From the NCBI GenBank assembly GCA_966211795.1, contig CBIHNW010000023.1, forward strand, positions 1 through 64,000: DNA of 64,000 bases. The letters run 5' to 3'. The translations under genes were made by a program, and so were the position numbers. The stretch is from 21-14-0-10-47-8 sp966211795. GTDB lineage: Bacteria > Bdellovibrionota > Bdellovibrionia > Bdellovibrionales > Bdellovibrionaceae. Positions 22,872 to 31,128 of the stretch are shown piece by piece. The notes beneath the pieces were generated by a model, which worked only from the letters and a program-made list of their open reading frames with translations, searched no databases and had not been told where the DNA came from. Every line of letters begins with the position of its first letter. The stretch's first letter is position 1.

Positions 22872-24053
22872 ATGGAAAAAATAGTCTTTATATCAGGCAA
22901 AAGAACTCCGTTTGGATCTTTCGGCGGATCGCTGAAGGATGTGTCCGCAACCGAGCTGGGCGTTATCGCCGCCAAAGCGACATTAGAGCAAGCCGGCATC
23001 TCACCCGAACGAATTGATCACACGATTTTCGGAAATGTTGTGCAAAGTGGCGCTGACGCCGCCTATCTCGCACGGCACATTGGTTTGAAAGTCGGCGTGC
23101 CCGTGGATCGCGGCGCTTATATCGTCAATCGCTTGTGCGGCAGCGGATTTCAATCATGGGTCAACGCCGTGCAAATGATTCGTGACGGAGAAGCCACGGC
23201 GATCTTAGCGGGTGGGGTTGAGCAAATGTCACAGATTCCGTACGTCATGCGCAACATCCGTTTCGGTGGCATGCGCATGGGACCGGGCGAATTGGAAGAC
23301 GCGATGACCTCGGCGTTAACGGATTCTTATGCGGGTATCCCGATGGCCATCACCGCCGAAAATCTCGGTGAGAAATACAGCATCACGCGCAAACAAGCGG
23401 ACGAGTATTCGATTCAGTCTCAAACTCGGTATAAAAATGCTTTGGCCGCTGGAAAATTCGTTGAAGAAATCACGCCGGTGAAAATCGAATCGAAAAAAGG
23501 TCCGATGGTCATAGATAAAGATGAACATCCAAAACCGGATGTCACTTTAGAAAAAATCTCGACGATGAAAGCAATGTTCAAAAAAGATGGTTTGGTCACC
23601 GCCGCGACGGCTTCCGGAATCGTCGATGGTGCCGCCTGTTCATTGTTGATGAGTGAGAGCAAGGCGCTGCAATTAGGTTTGAAACCTTTGGCCCGAATTG
23701 TGTCGTACGCCTCGGTCGGGTGCGATCCGAAGATCATGGGCATCGGCCCTGCCGGAGCCGCAAGGATGGCTTTGCAAAAAGCGGGACTGAAGCTCGAGCA
23801 AATGGATCTGGTCGAAGTGAACGAAGCTTTCGCCGCCCAGTATTTGGCCGTCGAAAGTGAATTGAAACTGGATCCAGCAAAGACCAACGTCAACGGCGGC
23901 GCGATCGCGGTTGGCCATCCACTGGGCGCTTCTGGAACACGCATCATGAATTTATTGGTGTACGAGCTGCTTCGTCGTAATGGCAAGTATGCACTGGGCT
24001 CCGCCTGCATCGGTGGCGGCCAAGGCATCGCCATCATTATCGAGCGTCTCTAA
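22872..24053 (+). CDS. Thiolase (acetyl-CoA acyltransferase)
   Basis: A 393-aa thiolase from ATG 22872 (MEKIVFISGKRTPFG); a longer frame from 22824 adds residues not typical of the family. The nucleophile Cys lies in NRLCGSGFQSW, the His in GGAIAVGHPLGASGTRI and the second Cys in SACIGGGQG, so all catalytic residues are present. It either cleaves 3-ketoacyl-CoA in beta-oxidation or condenses two acetyl-CoA. With the SDR and glutaryl-CoA dehydrogenase genes downstream it suggests an acyl-CoA degradation cluster. A short hairpin abuts its stop codon. Confidence 0.93.
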   Translation: MEKIVFISGKRTPFGSFGGSLKDVSATELGVIAAKATLEQAGISPERIDHTIFGNVVQSGADAAYLARHIGLKVGVPVDRGAYIVNRLCGSGFQSWVNAVQMIRDGEATAILAGGVEQMSQIPYVMRNIRFGGMRMGPGELEDAMTSALTDSYAGIPMAITAENLGEKYSITRKQADEYSIQSQTRYKNALAAGKFVEEITPVKIESKKGPMVIDKDEHPKPDVTLEKISTMKAMFKKDGLVTAATASGIVDGAACSLLMSESKALQLGLKPLARIVSYASVGCDPKIMGIGPAGAARMALQKAGLKLEQMDLVEVNEAFAAQYLAVESELKLDPAKTNVNGGAIAVGHPLGASGTRIMNLLVYELLRRNGKYALGSACIGGGQGIAIIIERL

Positions 24054-24072
24054 CAAAGCCGCTGCGGCTTTG
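24054..24072 (+). terminator. Hairpin directly behind the thiolase stop
   Basis: CAAAGCC (24054-24060) pairs with GGCTTTG (24066-24072), starting on the base after TAA. The following CTTTGATG is only weakly T-rich. A second GCGGGGT/ACCCCGC stem lies at 24101-24129. Confidence 0.5.
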
Positions 24073-24219
24073 CTTTGATGAGAACGGTTTTATTTTTCAC
24101 GCGGGGTGCTTCGAAAGAGGTGACCCCGCAGTCACCGTCAGCCCTGACCACTCTCCTGCAATTTACAAAACTGCAGCACAAGTTTCCAAAACAAGACTTA
24201 AGCCCTAAAACAAGCCACC

Positions 24220-24345
24220 CTAACGGGCGAACTGACTCAAAAGCAGCATGATGATCGAAAAGATTTGCAGAACTAGGAAGTAAACTTCCAAACGCTCTTT
24301 AGTCTTCTTCGAAAACAGCCGTTCTATTTTATGTCGGTTGGACAT
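24220..24345 (-). CDS. Small single-pass membrane protein (41 aa)
   Basis: Encodes a 41-aa protein: a basic N-terminal part (MSNRHKIERLFSKKTKERLE) then a hydrophobic helix (VYFLVLQIFSIIMLLLSQ) ending FAR. Start ATG 24345 has AGAGGAGG immediately upstream, one of the strongest ribosome sites in the window, which is why I call a gene this short. The Shine-Dalgarno lies in the 3' arm of a 7-bp hairpin (24351-24371). It is divergent from the SDR gene and convergent with the thiolase. I recognise no family; small membrane proteins of this kind often modulate a larger membrane partner. Confidence 0.6.
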   Translation of the reverse strand: MSNRHKIERLFSKKTKERLEVYFLVLQIFSIIMLLLSQFAR

Positions 24346-24350
24346 AAAAC

Positions 24351-24371
24351 CTCCTCTCTCATGAAGAGGAG
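24351..24371 (-). promoter_or_regulatory. Hairpin that hides the Shine-Dalgarno of the 41-aa gene
   Basis: On the minus strand CTCCTCT (24371-24365) pairs with AGAGGAG (24357-24351) across a seven-base loop. The second arm is the ribosome-binding site, four to five bases from the ATG. Translation would need this 7-bp helix to open. Confidence 0.55.
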
Positions 24372-24387
24372 AAATCCGTTTCTCGAG

Positions 24388-24413
24388 AAAGCGACCGCGA
24401 GGTCGCTTTTTCC
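24388..24413 (+). terminator. Intrinsic terminator on the plus strand
   Basis: AAAGCGACC, GCGA loop, GGTCGC then five T. It is more than 330 nt past the thiolase stop, with no plus-strand gene immediately before it, so it may end a long thiolase 3' UTR or a small RNA from 24100-24390. Confidence 0.6.
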
Positions 24414-24565
24414 TTTCTGCAAGCTGAAAGTCATCTCATTTCTACATTTAATTGCTTCTGGCGAAACCGGTTCCGACACTCGGACATCGCGTTGAAAAAC
24501 CATGGCTTCGCGAATTCGAATTTCACTGACGACACTCAAAAAATCGGATTAAGCTTATCTCCAAT

Positions 24566-25333
24566 ATGGAATTAAATTTACACCAAAGAACCATTCTCAT
24601 TCTTGGGCCCGCGGGTCCCACCATTCAAAACCTGATGATGACCTTAGCGCAAAATGGGGCTGACATTGCTTTGATCGATGAAAACGCCGACAAAATGCAA
24701 AAGTTTTGTCAGGTGATCAGCGACCAACGCGAGATGAATGAAAAATTCGGGCGAGCGACGGCGATTCCGGTTCAATGGAACAATTCAGCATCGTTGAAAG
24801 ATGCGATCGGCAAAGCGGCCCAAACCTTCGGTAGCATTGATGTCTACATTGATGCCATGGCCGAGAACGGTCCTTCGCCTTTTCAAATTGGAATTGAAAA
24901 TCAAGATTTAGAATCGGTGATGCAAAAAAACCTACTGGTGAGCCTGCGGGCGACTGAATTCGTTGCTGGTTTTTTAAAGGGCCGTAAACGCGGACGCATC
25001 ATTTACCTTCTGCAAGATTCGATGAATCGCGCTTTAGCTGTCGATGCGTCGGCGACGGCGGCACGGACCGGCTTGCTCGCGTTTTCAAAAACTTTGGCCA
25101 AGCAGCTTCAAGAAGTCAACGTCACGGTCAATTGCATCTCCTTAGGTCTCACCGAAGAATATCTCCGCGGACATTTCCCGGAAGCTGCTTCGGTGAAGGA
25201 GGCTTTTGATAAAATGAAAACCGTGGATCCCGTTTTTCGCATCACCGACCCGGAAAAAGCCGCAAATGCCATTCTCTATCTTTGCAGCAACCTTGGCGCC
25301 GCGGTGACGGGCCAACACCTGGTTCTATCATGA
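24566..25333 (+). CDS. SDR-fold protein lacking the catalytic Tyr/Lys
   Basis: A 255-aa protein with the length and order of short-chain dehydrogenases (TLILGP-type first strand, ADIALIDENADK, RGRIIYLLQDS, LLAFSKTLAKQL, VTVNCISLGL, C-terminal GQHLVLS). Compared with YxxxK of the family, the aligned stretch ASATAARTGLLAF has Ala for Tyr and Arg for Lys. The N-terminal TGxxxGIG is GPAGPTIQ. It is therefore probably not a normal oxidoreductase, unless it uses other residues. It overlaps the glutaryl-CoA dehydrogenase gene by four bases (ATGA). No clear Shine-Dalgarno precedes its ATG. Confidence 0.75.
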   Translation: MELNLHQRTILILGPAGPTIQNLMMTLAQNGADIALIDENADKMQKFCQVISDQREMNEKFGRATAIPVQWNNSASLKDAIGKAAQTFGSIDVYIDAMAENGPSPFQIGIENQDLESVMQKNLLVSLRATEFVAGFLKGRKRGRIIYLLQDSMNRALAVDASATAARTGLLAFSKTLAKQLQEVNVTVNCISLGLTEEYLRGHFPEAASVKEAFDKMKTVDPVFRITDPEKAANAILYLCSNLGAAVTGQHLVLS

Positions 25334-26496
25334 GCGAATTTCAATCCGTCGACTTTTTCAATCTGGATGAACAGCTGAGCCTGGATGAAAGATCCGTCCG
25401 CTCGAAAGTTCGCGAGTTCGTTTCGAAAGAGGTGATGCCAATCATCGCCGATTGCTTCGAATCGCAAAGATTTCCGAAAGAGTTGATTCCAGGTTTTGCC
25501 AAGCTTGGAACGTTGGGTTCTACGATCCAAGGATATGGTTGCGCCGGCTTGAATTACACCACTTATGGCTTGATCATGCAGGAAATCGAGCGCACCGATA
25601 GCGGATTGCGAAGCTTTGTCAGCGTGCAAGGTGCTTTGTGCATGTATCCCATCTCGGCCTACGCCAGTGAAGAGCTCAAGAAAAAGTATTTACCGGAAAT
25701 GGCGCAGGGAAAACTAATCGGTTGCTTTGGTTTGACCGAGCCGGATTTCGGCTCCAATCCTTCAAACATGACCACGCATGTGCGCAAAGAAGGTGACAAG
25801 TACATCTTGAACGGACACAAACGCTGGCTGACCAACGGAACCTTGGCGGATCTCGCCATTGTCTGGGCAAAGAATGAAGCCGGAAAAATCTGCGGCTTCA
25901 TCGTGAATCGCGAGCTGCCAGGCATTCAGGTGAATACTTTGGAAAAGCGCCTGAGCCTTCGCGCCAGTGCTTCTTCGGAATATATTTTCAAAGATGTTCC
26001 GGTGCCGGCCTCTCACAAGCTTGAGATCGAAGGACTGAAGGGTCCTTTCAGCTGCTTGAATAACGCCCGATTTGGAATTTCCTGGGGTGTCCTGGGGGCC
26101 GCGCAAGATTGCTACCAGCGAGCCCTTGAATACACTAAAAACCGCAGCCAATTCGACAAACCATTGGCCAGCCATCAGCTGGTGCAGGCAAAGCTGGTCG
26201 AAATGTTCACGGACATCACCTTGGGACAGATGTTGGCTCTGCGATTGGGTCGACTGAAGGACGCGAACAAGGCGACGCCAGAGCAAATCTCGATGGCCAA
26301 GATGAACAACGTTTCAAAGGCTCTCAAGATCGCCCGCGTGGCGCGGGATCTCTTGGGCGCGAATGGAATCCTGGGTGACTATCATGTGGCTCGGCACATG
26401 TTGAATCTGGAAAGCGTCAACACTTACGAGGGCACCGAAGATATTCATCGACTTGTGCTGGGTCAGCACATCACCGGTTTACCGGCATTCCGTTAG
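25330..26496 (+). CDS. gcdH: Glutaryl-CoA dehydrogenase-like acyl-CoA dehydrogenase
   Basis: A 388-aa FAD enzyme that oxidises an acyl-CoA. I start at ATG 25330, overlapping the SDR stop (ATGA). FGLTEPDFGSNPSNM and RWLTNGTLADLAIVWAK are the FAD-binding signatures. NTYEGTEDIHRLVLGQHITG carries the expected catalytic Glu in the context typical of glutaryl-CoA dehydrogenase, as do QFDKPLASHQLVQAK and ARDLLGANGI. That points to lysine/tryptophan or dicarboxylate degradation via crotonyl-CoA. It is coupled to the degenerate SDR gene and lies near the thiolase. Confidence 0.9.
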   Translation: MSEFQSVDFFNLDEQLSLDERSVRSKVREFVSKEVMPIIADCFESQRFPKELIPGFAKLGTLGSTIQGYGCAGLNYTTYGLIMQEIERTDSGLRSFVSVQGALCMYPISAYASEELKKKYLPEMAQGKLIGCFGLTEPDFGSNPSNMTTHVRKEGDKYILNGHKRWLTNGTLADLAIVWAKNEAGKICGFIVNRELPGIQVNTLEKRLSLRASASSEYIFKDVPVPASHKLEIEGLKGPFSCLNNARFGISWGVLGAAQDCYQRALEYTKNRSQFDKPLASHQLVQAKLVEMFTDITLGQMLALRLGRLKDANKATPEQISMAKMNNVSKALKIARVARDLLGANGILGDYHVARHMLNLESVNTYEGTEDIHRLVLGQHITGLPAFR

Positions 26497-26558
26497 ATCT
26501 CTCCTGACAGAATCTTGATTTTGATTGCCTTTCTATAGCGCCAAGTCATGCTAGAGCA

Positions 26559-27320
26559 ATGGACCTAACACCCCAGATGGAGAAGGAACGCAGTTTTGTT
26601 CCTCACATTCGCATTGAATTTCAGTCTTCGCATTTTCTCGTGCGCACGGTTGAAACTGAATTCGAGCTCGCGCAAATTATGGAGCTTCGTGGGCGATGCT
26701 TTCCATTGCGAAGCGTGCGGCCGGATCGATTCGACCTGGCCGCCGACCATTTGATTGTCATTGATCAAAACACCGGTCGCATTTGCGGCGCCTACCGCAT
26801 CAGCTGTTCTGATTTTGCACAAGACTTCGAAAGTCGCCATGATTTCAAACTCGAAAATTTTTTATCGCTTCCGGGACGTAAGCTCGAGCTTGCGTGGGCT
26901 TGTGTCGATCCCGATTACCGCAGTCACTTGGTGATCACTCTGCTCTGGCGGGGATTGACCGAAGTTTTTAAAACCCTTCAGCCGCGATACGTTTTTGGGT
27001 TGACCAGCGTTGGCCTGCAGGAAGTGACCAACCTTCCGAATTTTTGCCAGTACCTTGAAGGCCAATTTCAGATTGATCGCTCTTTGCAAATTCAGCCGCA
27101 AACTTCGAAAGCCGTTTCGGGACTCGCCGCAGCTGCGGTCGCCAAAACGCCATGGACCATGCGAAAAATTCCCAACCTTTTGCGCATTTACCTTCTGGCC
27201 GGAGCCTTGATCTGTGCTCAACCTGCATTTGATCCCGAAATCAATGTCTATGATTTTTTCACCGTCTTGGACTTGGACCAACCCGCCTCAAATTTTTTGG
27301 AAAAACTCAGCGGACTTTAA
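26559..27320 (+). CDS. OlsB-like N-acyltransferase / GNAT-fold protein
   Basis: A 253-aa protein resembling the hemolysin-like/OlsB branch of GNAT acyltransferases. The pattern is VRTVETEFELAQIMELRGRCF, then IVIDQNTGRICGAYRIS, ELAWACVDPDYRSHLVITLLWRGL and YVFGLTSVGLQE, as in ornithine-lipid acyltransferases and PEP-CTERM-type GNAT proteins. These use acyl-ACP or acyl-CoA to acylate an amine. No olsA is next to it. It follows gcdH by 62 nt and may be in the same transcript; convergent with the HD gene. Substrate unknown. Confidence 0.7.
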   Translation: MDLTPQMEKERSFVPHIRIEFQSSHFLVRTVETEFELAQIMELRGRCFPLRSVRPDRFDLAADHLIVIDQNTGRICGAYRISCSDFAQDFESRHDFKLENFLSLPGRKLELAWACVDPDYRSHLVITLLWRGLTEVFKTLQPRYVFGLTSVGLQEVTNLPNFCQYLEGQFQIDRSLQIQPQTSKAVSGLAAAAVAKTPWTMRKIPNLLRIYLLAGALICAQPAFDPEINVYDFFTVLDLDQPASNFLEKLSGL

Positions 27321-27340
27321 ATTCGGCTGCCGCTGCCATC

Positions 27341-28630
27341 TTACCGCTTCGCTAAAATCTGCTGGGCCAGCTCGTAATTTTCGGGCGCGACGTAAAGGCG
27401 ATCGATGATCCGGGCCGCTTCATATTTCTGAAAGATCTCGGTGGTCTGATCGATCGGGCTTGGTTTGTCCCACTTGTCGTATTGATCAATCACGTAGATT
27501 GGGTAGGCGCGATCATCGGCCGAGCTCGAGTGGTATTTTGACAGGCGCGCCTTCGATGAAGCCCAAATGACATCGATCCCTTGCTCGATCAAGCTGTCGC
27601 GCAGTTTTTCCGGCCGCGTGTTCTCGGCCGTCGTGTGAAATTCCGCGAACATCTTATAAGGCTTCTTGAACGCAATTCTTTGCGCCCATTCGTTCGGCGA
27701 CGAGGCCAGATGCTCATACAGTTTGAAATCATTGTACTTGGTGTACTCGGCGATCGAGGCTGGCAACTGAAACGTACAGTCCTTCGAGGTCAAATACCGA
27801 TTTAGCATCTCTTCGTACACGATGCACTTGTGGTGAAAGTAAACCATCAAATGGATGTGGTGACGTGAAATCAAAAAATCATCGAAGGTGTAAAGGGCAC
27901 GGCGGTTGACCGCGAGATAAAATTTTCCCTCGACCTGATAAGGTGTCAGATTCGAGATCAGCCAATCGCGATCAAATTTTCCGTAACTGGTACCCGTATA
28001 ATAAGAATCCCGCTCGAGATAATCCATGCGATCGCAATCCAGCTCGCCACTGACCAGTTGAGAAAGAATCGGACGAAAATCCATGCCCTTGTCCAAAAAG
28101 AAATCATCCGGAGCATCCAGCGTCTTATCAATCAAGCAGGCCACGTGCAGGGGAGAAACGTCCGAAAAATTGGCGCGGATCACGTCCGTCAATGGCGAAT
28201 CCGTCAGATATTTGATCGTGTAATCTTCATGGGTCGCACGAAGCAATGGATCCTGAGCGCGATTTTTATAAAGCGCGATGCCCAGATCTTTCAGTGGCGG
28301 CATGACCTCTTCGGTGGTGTGGGACAGGGGGCCGTGGCCGACATCATGAAGCATGGCTGCCAAGCGGAACACTTGCCTAAATCTTGTGCGCACGCCGTTA
28401 TTGGAAAATGGAAAAACCCGAAACATGTGATCGAAGGTTTCACCCGCCAGATGGCACACGCCCAAAGAATGAATAAAACGGGTGTGGGTTGCGCCGGGAA
28501 AACTGATGTCCGCAAATCCCAATTGTTTAATGGCGCGAAGGCGTTGGAATTCCGTGGAATCGACGACAGCTGTTTCGCCCGTGGATAAAGAAATGGTTCC
28601 GTGTATGGGATCTCTGACTTCAATGGCCAT
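27341..28630 (-). CDS. HD-domain phosphohydrolase (dNTPase-like)
   Basis: A 429-aa HD-superfamily protein. His54 (RFIHSLG), His95-Asp96 (LHDVGHG) and the later Asp in SGELDCDRMDYLERDSYYTG form the metal site seen in dGTPase/YwfO-like hydrolases, which strip triphosphate from dNTPs. Length and motif order agree with that group. It is divergent from thyA, so a role in nucleotide pools is plausible. The exact substrate cannot be read from the sequence. Confidence 0.88.
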   Translation of the reverse strand: MAIEVRDPIHGTISLSTGETAVVDSTEFQRLRAIKQLGFADISFPGATHTRFIHSLGVCHLAGETFDHMFRVFPFSNNGVRTRFRQVFRLAAMLHDVGHGPLSHTTEEVMPPLKDLGIALYKNRAQDPLLRATHEDYTIKYLTDSPLTDVIRANFSDVSPLHVACLIDKTLDAPDDFFLDKGMDFRPILSQLVSGELDCDRMDYLERDSYYTGTSYGKFDRDWLISNLTPYQVEGKFYLAVNRRALYTFDDFLISRHHIHLMVYFHHKCIVYEEMLNRYLTSKDCTFQLPASIAEYTKYNDFKLYEHLASSPNEWAQRIAFKKPYKMFAEFHTTAENTRPEKLRDSLIEQGIDVIWASSKARLSKYHSSSADDRAYPIYVIDQYDKWDKPSPIDQTTEIFQKYEAARIIDRLYVAPENYELAQQILAKR

Positions 28631-28773
28631 ACTCTGTCTTAATGGGGTGCTCCTTGTTTTGCAACCCTGCGTGCCAATTGACTCAAAGGGTTGGTGGGGA
28701 TGGAAATTGAAACCTCGAATGCGCCTGGGGTAAATTCAGTTTCTATCCTCTGTAAAGCCAATAGGAGAGCCTT

Positions 28774-29628
28774 ATGCTAGAGACCTTATCTCAATCCGCA
28801 TCGACATCGATGCCGTCGGTTTCATTTCATCCGATGGAGCCTTATCATCAATTGATGCGAGATATCTTAGCGCGCGGGGCTCGCAAAGAAGATCGCACCG
28901 GCACTGGCACCCTGAGCCTTTTTGGATATCAAATGCGTTTTGATCTGCAAAAGGGTTTTCCTTTGATCAGCACCAAGAAATTGCATTTGCGTTCGATCAT
29001 TCACGAACTTTTATGGTTCTTAAAGGGTGATACGAATATTCAATATCTCAAAGACAACAAGGTCGGGATTTGGGACGAGTGGGCGGATGAAAGTGGAAAC
29101 CTAGGTCCCGTGTACGGAAAGCAATGGCGGTCCTGGGAGACCGCCGATGGTCGCGCGATCGATCAAATTTCCAATGTCATCGCACAGATCAAGAAGAATC
29201 CGGATTCACGAAGATTGTTAGTCGTCGCTTACAATCCAGGCGATGTCGATAAAATGGCGCTGCCACCTTGCCATGCGTTTTTCCAATTTTACGTCGCCAA
29301 CGGAAAATTGTCCTGCCAGCTCTATCAGCGAAGTGCGGATGTGTTTCTCGGGGTTCCCTTCAATATCGCAAGCTACGCTTTGCTGACCCACATGGTGGCG
29401 CAGGTCTGCGATCTCGAAGTCGGCGAATTCATTCACACCCTGGGTGATGCCCACCTTTACCTGAATCATCTTGAACAAACCAAGCTGCAATTGACCCGCG
29501 AACACAAGGCGATGCCGCAACTGAAATTGAACCCAGCGGTGAAAAATATTTTTGATTTTAAATTCGAAGATATCGAAATCGTTGGGTACGAAGCGCATCC
29601 GGCCATCAAGGCCGACGTCGCGGTGTAA
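28774..29628 (+). CDS. thyA: Thymidylate synthase
   Basis: A 284-aa enzyme converting dUMP to dTMP with methylene-tetrahydrofolate. The family normally starts near PYHQLMRDIL, so there is an N-terminal extension of about 22 residues; the ATG at 28774 is supported by AGGAGA upstream. The active-site Cys lies in LPPCHAFFQFYV, and DRTGTGTLSLFGYQM, WDEWADESGNLGPVYGKQWR and QRSADVFLGVPFNIASYA are diagnostic. folA begins one base after its stop, so the two genes that spend and regenerate folate are coupled. Confidence 0.97.
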   Translation: MLETLSQSASTSMPSVSFHPMEPYHQLMRDILARGARKEDRTGTGTLSLFGYQMRFDLQKGFPLISTKKLHLRSIIHELLWFLKGDTNIQYLKDNKVGIWDEWADESGNLGPVYGKQWRSWETADGRAIDQISNVIAQIKKNPDSRRLLVVAYNPGDVDKMALPPCHAFFQFYVANGKLSCQLYQRSADVFLGVPFNIASYALLTHMVAQVCDLEVGEFIHTLGDAHLYLNHLEQTKLQLTREHKAMPQLKLNPAVKNIFDFKFEDIEIVGYEAHPAIKADVAV

Positions 29629-29629
29629 G

Positions 29630-30142
29630 ATGATTTTATCTTCCATTGCCGCCATGGCGCAAAATCGAGTGATCGGCACCGACAATAAACTTCCCTGGCA
29701 TTTGCCAGAGGACTTTAAGTTCTTCAAAGACAAAACCAAGGGCCATGTGCTGATCATGGGTCGAAAAACGTTCGAGTCTCTGGGAAAACCGCTACCGAAT
29801 CGATTTCACATCGTGATCACCCGGCAAGAGTGCTATCGCTACGAAGATCCGAACGTGCAGGTCGTGCATGATCTCAAGTCAGCGCTGGAGCTGGCGCACA
29901 TGCTGACCACCAAATTTAAAGCCAAATTCGGGGACGAAGTTTTTGTCGTTGGTGGCGGGGAGATCTACGCGCAGGCCATGGACATCGTCGATCGAATCTA
30001 TTTAACGGTGATCGAGAAAGATTTTGAAGGGGATGCCAAGTTTCCGGAATTCTCGGAAGACGATTTCAACCTCACCCGCAACGATCAGCGTACCGAGCCC
30101 CTGCCGTTTTCGTTTCGCACCTACGAAAGAAAAAAAATCTGA
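29630..30142 (+). CDS. folA: Dihydrofolate reductase
   Basis: A 170-aa enzyme reducing dihydrofolate with NADPH. MILSSIAAMAQNRVIGTDN, KLPWHLPEDFKFFKDKT and VLIMGRKTFESLGKPLPNR are the standard N-terminal motifs, and VFVVGGGEIYAQAM is the NADPH-binding part. I use ATG 29630, immediately after the thyA stop. It regenerates the folate used by ThyA. Confidence 0.97.
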   Translation: MILSSIAAMAQNRVIGTDNKLPWHLPEDFKFFKDKTKGHVLIMGRKTFESLGKPLPNRFHIVITRQECYRYEDPNVQVVHDLKSALELAHMLTTKFKAKFGDEVFVVGGGEIYAQAMDIVDRIYLTVIEKDFEGDAKFPEFSEDDFNLTRNDQRTEPLPFSFRTYERKKI

Positions 30143-30153
30143 AGGAGTCATCC

Positions 30154-30987
30154 GTGAAGAAGATTTGGATCTGTTTCACTTTTTTGACTCTGGCTGGCTG
30201 TAGCAATTGGGAATTGAAAGATCGCTGCGATAAAACGAATTGGTTCGAATATTCCCGGGATGTGGCGACTTCGGGTCGTTATCTCGATGAAGACGGTTTC
30301 ATCAAAGATTGCAAAGGTGTCGATCGAATCAGTGCGGTGCAAATCGATCTGGGTTTCAAAAGCGGTCGCGAGCGTTACTGCACTTACGAAACTTTTTTCC
30401 GAAATGGCGAAGCGGGCGAGCCCGTCAATTTCAAGATGTGCGATAATTTGATCATGTACCAGATGCAAGAGCGGTACGCCCAAGGTCTGCAGAATTTTTG
30501 CAAAGCGGACTCGGGTTACAATTATGGCTCTAGCGGTAAGGTCTACAAGAATGTCTGCATTAAGCGGGATGAAGAGAAATTCATGCCAGGCTACCTGAAG
30601 GGACGCGCTGAATACTTGGTACGCACCATCGCGCAACTGGAAAAAGAAACTGTGGCTTTTCAAAGCGTGCAAAACCAAGTCAGCCTTGAAATCGCGCGCT
30701 TCTCGGGCGAGATCCGCGATCTGCCCAGTGGTCTTCGCGAATGCCACACCAGCACCGAATACAATATGACCACCAAAAAAGAAGAGGCCGTGCAAAGATG
30801 TGAAGAGCCCTATTACATCCGGGCCCGCCGCGATACTTTGTACGAACAAGCCGATCGATTGCGAGCGCAGTTCACGCGCAACGGAACGATTTTGGCGAAG
30901 ATGTTACAGGAACTGTCTTACAACCGCAGTGAGCTGACCAAGCTGCCGCAGGAATTTCAACCGGCGCCGCCGAAGGGCCTACCTTAA
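30154..30987 (+). CDS. Lipoprotein of unknown function
   Basis: A 277-aa lipoprotein starting at GTG 30154 with AAGGAG upstream, 11 nt after folA and probably in its transcript. Lipobox LTLAGC (Cys 16). The first half has several Cys (DRCDK, KDCKG, ERYCTYE, KMCDN, NFCKA, NVCIK), suggesting disulfides. The second half is helical, a coiled-coil-like stretch around EYLVRTIAQLEKETVAFQSVQNQV, with more cysteines. No domain recognised. It probably sits in the periplasm or outer membrane. Confidence 0.7.
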   Translation: MKKIWICFTFLTLAGCSNWELKDRCDKTNWFEYSRDVATSGRYLDEDGFIKDCKGVDRISAVQIDLGFKSGRERYCTYETFFRNGEAGEPVNFKMCDNLIMYQMQERYAQGLQNFCKADSGYNYGSSGKVYKNVCIKRDEEKFMPGYLKGRAEYLVRTIAQLEKETVAFQSVQNQVSLEIARFSGEIRDLPSGLRECHTSTEYNMTTKKEEAVQRCEEPYYIRARRDTLYEQADRLRAQFTRNGTILAKMLQELSYNRSELTKLPQEFQPAPPKGLP

Positions 30988-31065
30988 AGCCGTTCTACCA
31001 TTCGCGAGCAGGGTCTGAAGATCGCTCACCGGTAAATGCTGGAAAATTGCATTTGATTTGGATAT

Positions 31066-31109
31066 GGCCCGAAAAAACAAAGGCTCGATCTCTCAGTAAA
31101 AATCGAGCC
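31066..31109 (-). terminator. Intrinsic terminator of the 31129-31980 lipoprotein gene
   Basis: On the minus strand GGCTCGAT (31109-31102) pairs with ATCGAGCC (31089-31082), followed by TTTGTTTTTT. Placed about 20 nt after the stop. It lies between convergent genes. Confidence 0.8.
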
Positions 31110-31128
31110 CTGCAGAAAATCTGAAATG

